Source of the DNA: Holdemanella porci
Lineage (GTDB): Bacteria; Bacillota_I; Bacilli_A; Erysipelotrichales; Erysipelotrichaceae
DNA length: 7,470 bases
Assembly (NCBI RefSeq): GCF_019052655.1
Contig: NZ_JAHQVB010000081.1
Span: 1 to 7,470, forward strand
Direction of reading: 5' to 3'
In this document: piece by piece, positions 1 through 6,151 of the stretch
Numbering within the stretch: position 1 is the first letter of the stretch
How the letters are laid out: each line of letters opens with the position of its first letter
The notes under the pieces: model-generated
Databases searched by the model: none
The model's input: the letters and a program-made list of their open reading frames with translations, nothing else
Told to the model about the DNA's origin: nothing
Made by a program: the position numbers and the translations under genes

Positions 1-1
1 A

Positions 2-49
2 CGACCCTATAAAAATTTAAGGACTATGTTCGACCCTACAAGAATTTAA
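2..49. repeat. Degenerate 19-bp direct repeat, 29-bp period
   Basis: Two copies of CGACCCTAYAARAATTTAA lie at 2-20 and 31-49. They match at 17 of 19 bases, with starts 29 bp apart. The left copy begins at the window edge, so more copies could lie upstream. The copies are about 25 bp or more upstream of the predicted -35 box. They could be a tandem intergenic repeat, part of the end of a mobile element further upstream, or paired sites for a regulator. The sequence alone does not decide between these. Confidence 0.6.
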
Positions 50-72
50 ATATCCGTTATTTTTAAGTTTTG

Positions 73-101
73 TTGAATTTGTTTGCATATTCATTTAAAA
101 T
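73..101 (+). promoter_or_regulatory. Sigma-A-type promoter of the autolysin gene
   Basis: The -35 box TTGAAT (73-78) and -10 box TAAAAT (96-101) are separated by an ideal 17 bp, each one or two bases from the housekeeping consensus. Transcription would start near 107-109, giving a leader of only about 20 nt. A purine-rich Shine-Dalgarno stretch, GGGGAGAGGG (111-120), ends 7 nt before the ATG at 128, which supports that start codon. Confidence 0.7.
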
Positions 102-127
102 AGCATTATTGGGGAGAGGGATAGAAA

Positions 128-3100
128 ATGCATAAAAATATAAAACCAATTTTGGCTTTAGTATTAAGTTTAGTTTTGTCTGTATCAACATTATCTAATA
201 TGTATACAGTTCGTGCAGATGATGAAATAACGCAAGAAGAGCCTGTTGTAGAAGAAACACAAACTGAAGAAGAGACTACAGAAGAGCAAGTTCCTACTGT
301 AGAAGAACAAACACCTACAGAAGAGGAGCAAGTTCCTGCTGAAGAGGAAGAGCCAGTTGTTGAAGAGGAGCAATTGGGTGATTCTAATATGATGGAATAC
401 TTCTTAGTCGATAATCCCGTATTATCAAATGGAGAAACAGAAAACTTTATTCTTTCATTAAATAATGCGGAAGGGTATTCAGATTTTAGATTGACCATTC
501 AAAAAGAGGATGGAACTTCTTTTGATTTAGAGTGTTCTGAACAAGTTGATAATTTAGTTAAGTTTTCTAGAGTGTTTAATGAAGAAGAAAAAGGACAATA
601 TAGTGTGACTACACTTCATTATGTTTATAATGGACAAGCTTATTATTTAAACTTTAGTGATTTAGAAATGGATGTTAAATTTGGTGTGGATCAAGAATAT
701 GATGGGTATGATGCAACATTACCTGATTTAACAGAGGATTCAATTAGTTCAGAAGGCATTATTGAAGTAACGGATGTAAATAAAGCTGAAGAAGAGATTG
801 TGAATGGGGTTGCGAGTCAACCAGCTACAATGTCAGTAGATGAGTTTTCAAGACATGCGACTGGTGGAATGACAATTTGTTTGGATCCAGGACATGGTGG
901 TAGTGATTCAGGTGCTACTGCATTTGGTGCAAAAGAATCGGATTTAACTTTAAAGATTGCTCGATATTGTAAGGAAGAATTAGCTAAATATGATGTGAAT
1001 GTAGTTATGACTAGAACTACAGATACGCGCTTAAGTGAAGAAGCGGCTATGGATTTAAAAAATCGTGTGGAAGTAGCTAAAAAAGCAGGTGCTTCTTACT
1101 TCATTAGTATTCATATTAATTCTGCCCAAAATTCAGCAGCTCATGGTGCAGAAGTGTATTATCCAAATACAAGTGGAAATAAGAATCTTTCTACTAATGG
1201 TCAAAATTTAGCAAAGGCGATTCAAAAACAATTGACAGCTTTGGGATTGTATGATCGTGGTATTAAGATTCGTAACTATACGGACGGGACTACATCATCA
1301 AATCCAAACAGTAGTGATCAAGATTACTATGGTGTCATCCGTTATGCGAAACAGGCAAATATCACAGGTTTAATTGTTGAGCATTGTTTTATTAGTAATA
1401 AAGAAGAGTTTGATAAATATTTAGGTTCAGATGCTAAGTTACAACAACTTGGTATTGCGGATGCGAAAGGTATTGTGAGTGCACTTGGTTTACAAGCTAA
1501 GAATGCGCATATAGATGCATTGGCAGCTGAGAATCGAAATGTTTTGGCAGATGGTACATATACTATTTCAACTTTATTAAATTCTAATTATGTACTTGAT
1601 GTAAAAGATGGTCATACAAACAATGGAGCTAATATTCAATTGTATGAGAATAATGATACGGCGGCTCAACAATTTAATGTTTCACATGATTCACAAGGGT
1701 ATGTAACATTCACAAATGTAAAATCAGGAAAAGTGTTAGATTTAAGTGATGCAGTTGTGAAAAATGGAGGTAATATTCAGCAATATAAATCAAATGGTAC
1801 GCGTGCACAAAAATGGATTGTGAAAAGAGATGGAGATGGATATATAATTATATCTGCATTAAATTCTAACTATGTATTGGACTTACATAATGCTGTAGTT
1901 AATAATTATAGAAATATTCAACTTTATTCTTATAATGGAACAAATGCTCAAAGATGGAATATTACAAAGTATGTAAGTAAAGAACAAAGAATCAATAATT
2001 TGGCGGCACAAAACAAGAATACATTAGCAGATGGTGTATACGAAATCTGTAGTGTAAAAAATAGTAATTATGCTTTAGATGTTAACTCGGCTTCAACAAG
2101 AAATGGTGCGAATGTTCAATTATACTTACGTAACGGAACGCAAGCACAAGCATTTAAAGTGAGTCATGATTCTCAAGGTTTTGTCACATTCACAAATATT
2201 AATTCGGGTAAAGTAATTGACTTAGATGGAGCGATCACAAAAAATGGTAGAAATATTCATCAATATGCCTCAAATGGTACTCGTGCACAAAAATGGATTG
2301 TACAAAAGAGTGGTTCCGGATATTCAATTGTTTCTGCGATAGATACAAGTTTTGCTTTAGATATTAGAAATGGTTTTGTTTATTCTGGCTCTAATATTCA
2401 ACTATATAAGAGTAATAATACAGCAGCACAACAATGGACTTTTAATAAATATGTAACAGAGCGTGAGCGTTGTGATTCGTATGCCAGTCAAAATAAGGGG
2501 CGTATGCCAGATGGTGTCTATTACATAAAAAATCAAAATGTAGGATATGCATTAGATGTTGCGGATGGAAGTCTATATGCTGGTGCCAATGTTCAATTAT
2601 ATTCTTTGAATAGAACAAATGCACAAAAATGGAAAATTACACATGATTCAACTGGATATGTTTCTTTCCAAAATGTTGGTTCTGGTATGTATTTGACAGC
2701 TAGTGGAAGTGGAAGAACTGCTAATGTTTATCAACAAAGGCAAACAAATGACTACAATCAAAAATGGATTGTGATGTTTGATAATAATCAAAACCTACGC
2801 ATTGTGTCTGCATTAAATTCAACTATGGTATTAGACGTAAAAGATGGTAAAATTCGTAGATGTTCAAATATTCAGCTATATACATCAAATAATTCGAATG
2901 CACAAAAATGGGTGTTTGAATATATTAATACAAACGCAACTGGTGTTTTGATGCAGATCATGGGTACTAGTCAAACTACAGTGGCTCAAATGGTTCGCTA
3001 CTATAATGCGAATGCGTCAGGTTACGATACATTTAAGGCCAAATATAATGGCAAATATGATGGATGTTTAGCTAAGGGTGGAGCTAGTACAATCAATCAA

Positions 3101-3505
3101 TTTGCCCAAATCTTCTATGAAGAAGCAACTGCGGAGGGTGTAAGAGCTGAAGTAGCATTTACTCAATGTATGAAAGAAACAGGATTCTTAAAATATGGTG
3201 GAGACGTACTTCCAAACCAATATAACTTTGCAGGTATTGGTGCTACTGGAGCAGTACATGGAGCAAGCTTTAGCAATGTAAGAATGGGTGTTCGTGCTCA
3301 GATTCAACATTTAAAAGCTTATGGTTCGATATCCCCATTAACAAACCCATGTGTGGATCCAAGATTTAATTTAGTTAAGCGTGGTAGTGCTCAATATGTG
3401 GAATGGTTAGGTATTAAAGAGAATCCTAATGGATATGGTTGGGCTACTTCTAAGAACTATGGTCATGATATTGTGAGCATGGTGAATGTATTATTGAAAA
3501 AATAA
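128..3505 (+). CDS. Secreted bifunctional autolysin: N-acetylmuramoyl-L-alanine amidase, three ricin-type repeats, glucosaminidase
   Basis: This 1125-residue exported peptidoglycan hydrolase has two catalytic ends. Residues 1-30 are a signal peptide (basic start, hydrophobic core, VRA before cleavage). Residues 31-83 are an acidic E/P/V/T-rich linker. Residues about 88-195 look like an unassigned beta-sandwich. Residues 248-453 are Amidase_3, which cuts the MurNAc-L-Ala bond. Its probable zinc ligands are H256 (DPGHGG), E270 (AKESDLTL) and H329 (SIHINS), with catalytic E418 (VEHCFISN). Residues 465-933 hold three ricin-like beta-trefoil units with nine QxW/QxF motifs, probably for glycan binding. 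Residues 934-1125 are a GH73-like glucosaminidase that would cut the glycan strand, with probable catalytic E1017 (MKETGF) followed by YNFAGIGA. No sorting signal or transmembrane tail is visible, so it is probably secreted and held by its binding repeats. It has its own promoter and terminator, so it is likely monocistronic. Its likely roles are cell separation or wall turnover. Domain calls are firm; glycan specificity is unknown. Confidence 0.93.
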   Translation: MHKNIKPILALVLSLVLSVSTLSNMYTVRADDEITQEEPVVEETQTEEETTEEQVPTVEEQTPTEEEQVPAEEEEPVVEEEQLGDSNMMEYFLVDNPVLSNGETENFILSLNNAEGYSDFRLTIQKEDGTSFDLECSEQVDNLVKFSRVFNEEEKGQYSVTTLHYVYNGQAYYLNFSDLEMDVKFGVDQEYDGYDATLPDLTEDSISSEGIIEVTDVNKAEEEIVNGVASQPATMSVDEFSRHATGGMTICLDPGHGGSDSGATAFGAKESDLTLKIARYCKEELAKYDVNVVMTRTTDTRLSEEAAMDLKNRVEVAKKAGASYFISIHINSAQNSAAHGAEVYYPNTSGNKNLSTNGQNLAKAIQKQLTALGLYDRGIKIRNYTDGTTSSNPNSSDQDYYGVIRYAKQANITGLIVEHCFISNKEEFDKYLGSDAKLQQLGIADAKGIVSALGLQAKNAHIDALAAENRNVLADGTYTISTLLNSNYVLDVKDGHTNNGANIQLYENNDTAAQQFNVSHDSQGYVTFTNVKSGKVLDLSDAVVKNGGNIQQYKSNGTRAQKWIVKRDGDGYIIISALNSNYVLDLHNAVVNNYRNIQLYSYNGTNAQRWNITKYVSKEQRINNLAAQNKNTLADGVYEICSVKNSNYALDVNSASTRNGANVQLYLRNGTQAQAFKVSHDSQGFVTFTNINSGKVIDLDGAITKNGRNIHQYASNGTRAQKWIVQKSGSGYSIVSAIDTSFALDIRNGFVYSGSNIQLYKSNNTAAQQWTFNKYVTERERCDSYASQNKGRMPDGVYYIKNQNVGYALDVADGSLYAGANVQLYSLNRTNAQKWKITHDSTGYVSFQNVGSGMYLTASGSGRTANVYQQRQTNDYNQKWIVMFDNNQNLRIVSALNSTMVLDVKDGKIRRCSNIQLYTSNNSNAQKWVFEYINTNATGVLMQIMGTSQTTVAQMVRYYNANASGYDTFKAKYNGKYDGCLAKGGASTINQFAQIFYEEATAEGVRAEVAFTQCMKETGFLKYGGDVLPNQYNFAGIGATGAVHGASFSNVRMGVRAQIQHLKAYGSISPLTNPCVDPRFNLVKRGSAQYVEWLGIKENPNGYGWATSKNYGHDIVSMVNVLLKK
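218..373 (+). repeat. Acidic E/P/T/V-rich repeat region inside the autolysin
   Basis: Directly after the signal peptide, residues 31-82 are dominated by Glu with Pro, Thr, Val and Gln. A 14-residue unit is visible (EEQVPTVEEQTPTE, then EEQVPAEEEEPVVE). The 12-mer GAGCAAGTTCCT occurs at 284-295 and again at 326-337, 42 bp apart. It is probably a flexible, highly charged spacer that holds the amidase away from the membrane exit. Such repeats can change copy number between strains. Confidence 0.75.
1520..2926 (+). repeat. Three tandem 480-bp units encoding ricin-type beta-trefoils
   Basis: Unit starts at 1520, 2000 and 2480 are spaced exactly 480 bp (160 residues) apart. They begin LAAENRN, LAAQNKN and YASQNKG, each followed by a DG-x-Y motif. 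Each unit has three lobes of about 47 residues ending in QxW or QxF, at residues 514, 561, 608; 674, 721, 768; and 833, 878, 926. Units 1 and 2 keep nearly identical DNA at matching positions, for example CGTGCACAAAAATGGATTGT just after 1801 and 2281. Unit 3 is more diverged, with its first lobe one residue shorter. This points to an older duplication followed by a more recent duplication or gene conversion of units 1 and 2. The first lobe of units 1 and 2 carries QxF in place of QxW. Confidence 0.9.
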
Positions 3506-3512
3506 ATCTTTG

Positions 3513-3538
3513 AAAAGAGTTCTTAGGAACTCTTTTTT
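3513..3538 (+). terminator. Intrinsic terminator after the autolysin gene
   Basis: A perfect 10-bp stem (3513-3522 with 3527-3536, core AGAGTTC/GAACTCT) closes a TTAG tetraloop and runs straight into a TTTTTT tract (3533-3538). It begins 7 nt after the autolysin stop codon and ends 21 nt before the next ATG. It should end most autolysin transcripts. The flanking A's also give it some terminator character on the opposite strand. Confidence 0.9.
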
Positions 3539-3559
3539 AAAGGGAAAGGGTTAAAGGGT

Positions 3560-4960
3560 ATGTTATTTCCAAGTGAAGTATTTTTGTTTCTATTTTTACC
3601 TTTCGTATTAGCTGTATATTATCTTGTGTTAAGAAAACATACAGTAGGTAAGAATATATTTCTATTTGTTATGAGTTTATTATTCTATGCATATGGAGAA
3701 CCAAAATATGTGTTCTTAATGCTGTTTATGATTCTATTACATTATGGACTAGGTTTATTAATCAATAAATATTCAGACGATAAGAGAATGCAGAGATTGA
3801 TTCTATTCTTAATGGTTGTAATTGATGTATGTATACTGGGATATTTTAAGTATTTGAATTTTATTGTTTCTATTTTCACAGGTAAAGAAGATACGTTTAA
3901 GATAGCTCTTCCAATTGGAATTTCTTTTTTTACATTCCAAGCTATTTCTTATGTAGTGGATGTATATCGTGGTAAGGGAAAGGTTCAAACTCATTTTTTA
4001 AATGTTGGTCTGTATATTTCTTTATTTCCTCAATTGATCGCAGGTCCTATTGTGCGTTATGAAACTGTCGCAAATGAGATTGAGAATCGAAAAGAGAATT
4101 TGAATGATTTTGCGATGGGTGTAAATCGTTTTATTATTGGTTTAGGAAAAAAAGTATTATTAGCCAATCAATTTGCGGTTGTTTCGGATACTGTATTTGG
4201 GAATGTAACAAGTACAGGAACAACCAATTCATTCTTATTATTATGGATGGGTGCGATTGCGTATACACTTCAAATCTTCTTTGATTTTGCAGGCTATTCG
4301 GATATGGCGATTGGTTTGGGTCGTATGTTTGGTTTTCATTTCTTAGAAAACTTTAAGTATCCATATATTTCTAAAAGTATTTCAGAATTCTGGAGAAGGT
4401 GGCATATTTCTTTACAAACATGGTTTAAAGATTATATTTATATTCCACTAGGTGGTTCTAGAGTAAATAGTAAGACTCGTTTAGTATTCAACATTTTTGT
4501 CGTATGGTTTTTAACGGGTGTTTGGCATGGTGCAAACTGGACATTTATTGTATGGGGACTTATGTATTTTGTGTTATTGATTCTCGAAAAGTTTTTTCAT
4601 ATGGATGAGAAAATGGGAAAATTTAAAAACCTATACACAATGTTCTTTGTCATGATGGGATGGGTATTATTTAGAAGTGATAGTTTAAGTGCAGCACTCG
4701 TATATATTCGTTCTATGTTTGGATTTGGTTGTAAAGGATTTATGGATGCCTATGTGATTCAATATTTTAAACAATACATTCTATATTTTATAATGGGTAT
4801 TCTTTGTTGTTTTCCTATTTTTAAAAATATCAATCGTATATTTAAAAAGAATATGGTTTATAACTTGTTGTATGTCGTATGTATGTGTGGAATCTTGTAT
4901 TTGAGTATCATCTTTATTTTCTCAAATGCATATAATCCATTTATTTATTTTAATTTCTAG
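3560..4960 (+). CDS. MBOAT-family O-acyltransferase, AlgI-like
   Basis: This 466-residue polytopic membrane protein of typical AlgI length has roughly ten to twelve hydrophobic segments. Family landmarks appear in order: ALPIGISFFTFQ (116-127), FPQLIAGPIVRY (156-167), FDFAGYSDMAIG (241-252), FWRRWHISLQTWFKDY (277-292) followed by IPLGGSR, and VWHGANWTF (321-329). H323 corresponds to the essential MBOAT histidine, and H282 is the second conserved one. Relatives pass acetyl groups from a cytoplasmic donor across the membrane to a surface glycan. Examples are AlgI for alginate and PatA for peptidoglycan. The next gene, nine bases downstream, is the expected extracytoplasmic partner. A Shine-Dalgarno stretch, AGGGAAAGGG (3541-3550), supports the ATG; a second AGGG is too close to the start to serve. 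No good promoter is visible between the upstream terminator and this gene. Family is sure; substrate is unknown. Confidence 0.93.
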   Translation: MLFPSEVFLFLFLPFVLAVYYLVLRKHTVGKNIFLFVMSLLFYAYGEPKYVFLMLFMILLHYGLGLLINKYSDDKRMQRLILFLMVVIDVCILGYFKYLNFIVSIFTGKEDTFKIALPIGISFFTFQAISYVVDVYRGKGKVQTHFLNVGLYISLFPQLIAGPIVRYETVANEIENRKENLNDFAMGVNRFIIGLGKKVLLANQFAVVSDTVFGNVTSTGTTNSFLLLWMGAIAYTLQIFFDFAGYSDMAIGLGRMFGFHFLENFKYPYISKSISEFWRRWHISLQTWFKDYIYIPLGGSRVNSKTRLVFNIFVVWFLTGVWHGANWTFIVWGLMYFVLLILEKFFHMDEKMGKFKNLYTMFFVMMGWVLFRSDSLSAALVYIRSMFGFGCKGFMDAYVIQYFKQYILYFIMGILCCFPIFKNINRIFKKNMVYNLLYVVCMCGILYLSIIFIFSNAYNPFIYFNF

Positions 4961-4964
4961 GAGG
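4959..4964 (+). promoter_or_regulatory. Shine-Dalgarno overlapping the upstream stop codon
   Basis: AGGAGG begins within the TAG stop of the MBOAT gene and ends 5 nt before the ATG at 4970. Ribosomes finishing the first gene are therefore placed at the start of the second. This fits translational coupling and near-equal output of the two partner proteins. Confidence 0.85.
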
Positions 4965-4969
4965 GCACC

Positions 4970-6019
4970 ATGAAAGAAAAAATAATAATGTTCGTATTTT
5001 GTTTCGTGATTTTTGGAATATCCATTTCAACATTATTTAATCAAACTGTTTCTTTATTTAAAAAAGATGAAAAGGTGAGTGATGTTGTTAAGGGGCATGA
5101 ACTAGAAACAAAGAAAGATAAATCAGGAGTAAAGGGTGCAGTGGATTCTTTTACTTCAAATTTAACGGGTAAAAAAGAAGGTGCAAAAGCAGCTAGTGAA
5201 GTAACAAAGAAAACTTCAGGAAATACATATATTGAATCGACTCAGGTATTACTTGGAAAAGAAGATTGGTTATTCTACAAATCTACAGAGGATGGGGACC
5301 CGATTTCAGATTATCAGGGTACAAATCATTATGATGAGGCTACTATGCAGGCAGTTGCAGATAAACTAACAAATGAGAGAAATCAATTCTCAAATTATGG
5401 AATAGATTTCTATATACTTTCGATTCCAAATAAATCGAGTGTGTATCCGGAATATATGCCAAATACAATAGAAAGAAAAGATACAACATCAAAGACAGAT
5501 TTATTGATGAAGTATTTAGAAGAGAATACGGATTTAAATGTAGTGGATGTAAAACCAACACTTGTAAAAGCGAAAAAGAAACAGCAAGTGTACTATAAGA
5601 GTGATACACATTTTAATCAGATCGGTGCTTTTGTGACGGTACAGGTACTAAAGGATAAGATTGATGGGAAAACAGATAAATTAAAGGATGTTAAGTTTGG
5701 CAAAATCACAAATCATTATTCTGGAGATTTAGCACGTTTATGTGATATGCAAGATACATTCAATAATGATACTCAATATCAATTAGATCCAGCCACAGTA
5801 AACACAAAAATAAAATCAGACAAAAAAATATTGGTAATAGGAGATTCGTATTCAGATGAAATGTTGAGTATTTTAAGTCAATATTTTGCAGAAGCACAAA
5901 CTGTAAACATTTGGTCTTTTGAGCCGAGCTTATTAGATGAATATAAACCAGATATTGTAGTATGGGAACATGCTGAAAGATATACGGATCGTTTCAATTG
6001 GATCTCATTATTTGGTTAG
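4970..6019 (+). CDS. AlgJ/AlgX-like SGNH O-acetyltransferase, membrane-anchored
   Basis: This 349-residue protein has one N-terminal hydrophobic segment (about residues 5-24) and no clear cleavage site, so it is probably a signal anchor with the rest outside the membrane. Residues 31-87 are a Lys/Glu/Gly/Ser-rich spacer. The catalytic region starts near LLGKEDWLFYKS (94-105), matching the opening of AlgJ/AlgX/DHHW proteins. The probable triad is D212 and H214 (KSDTHFNQIGA) and S293 (VIGDSYSDE). The Asp-His pair comes before the Ser, the order seen in AlgX/AlgJ and the reverse of classical SGNH hydrolases. A late WEHAERY motif (332-338) also fits the family. It would receive acetyl groups from the MBOAT partner and place them on a surface polysaccharide or wall polymer. 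The protein ends soon after that motif, without the C-terminal carbohydrate-binding module of AlgX. Family is well supported; acceptor is unknown. Confidence 0.88.
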   Translation: MKEKIIMFVFCFVIFGISISTLFNQTVSLFKKDEKVSDVVKGHELETKKDKSGVKGAVDSFTSNLTGKKEGAKAASEVTKKTSGNTYIESTQVLLGKEDWLFYKSTEDGDPISDYQGTNHYDEATMQAVADKLTNERNQFSNYGIDFYILSIPNKSSVYPEYMPNTIERKDTTSKTDLLMKYLEENTDLNVVDVKPTLVKAKKKQQVYYKSDTHFNQIGAFVTVQVLKDKIDGKTDKLKDVKFGKITNHYSGDLARLCDMQDTFNNDTQYQLDPATVNTKIKSDKKILVIGDSYSDEMLSILSQYFAEAQTVNIWSFEPSLLDEYKPDIVVWEHAERYTDRFNWISLFG

Positions 6020-6057
6020 ACATGTTAACAAAATATGAAAAGTTATAAATATATATC

Positions 6058-6086
6058 TTAATTTAAGTAATATTATATTATATAGT
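6058..6086 (+). promoter_or_regulatory. Possible promoter of the MBG-domain protein gene
   Basis: A good -10 box TATAGT (6081-6086) lies 17 bp after a weak -35, TTAATT (6058-6063), in a very A/T-rich gap. It would give a leader of about 60 nt that includes the imperfect palindrome at 6109-6135. So A/T-rich a region offers several weak alternatives. No terminator is visible after the acetyltransferase gene, so read-through from upstream is also possible. Confidence 0.35.
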
Positions 6087-6108
6087 AGCAAATAACACTA
6101 TTCTTTGA

Positions 6109-6135
6109 TATAGTTGAAGTAGAGCTTCACCTATA
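6109..6135 (+). promoter_or_regulatory. Imperfect palindrome in the leader, just before the ribosome site
   Basis: TATAGTTGAAG (6109-6119) and CTTCACCTATA (6125-6135) pair as 5 bp, one mismatch, then 5 bp, around a TAGAG loop. The Shine-Dalgarno AAGGA (6138-6142) follows at once. There is no T tract on either strand, so it is not a normal terminator. It may be an operator for a dimeric repressor or an RNA hairpin that tunes translation. Confidence 0.4.
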
Positions 6136-6151
6136 GAAAGGAAAATATAAT

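Noticed and set aside
2..49. CRISPR array at the left edge
   Set aside because: The two copies are only 19 bp with 10 bp between them and differ at two bases. That gap is too short for spacers, and no cas gene is visible.
71..87. WalR-type operator (two TGTWAH boxes 5 bp apart) before the autolysin
   Set aside because: TGTTGA is close, but the second half-site TTTGCA does not fit. The stretch is better explained by the -35 region.
106..498. Antisense open frame of 130 codons, Ser/Cys/Thr-rich, and a nested one at 191-373
   Set aside because: Both are mirror images of the GAA/GAG-rich acidic repeats of the autolysin. They have no ribosome site and no recognisable fold.
2442..2624. Antisense open frame rich in His inside the third lectin unit
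   Set aside because: It is complementary to the repeated lectin codons, has no ribosome site, and lies wholly inside a secure gene. The same reasoning removes the antisense frames at 3809-3994, 5343-5609 and 6399-6596.
3560..6019. Dlt-type D-alanylation pair (DltB with DltD)
   Set aside because: The motifs follow the AlgI and AlgJ/AlgX pattern, and no D-alanine ligase or carrier gene is adjacent.
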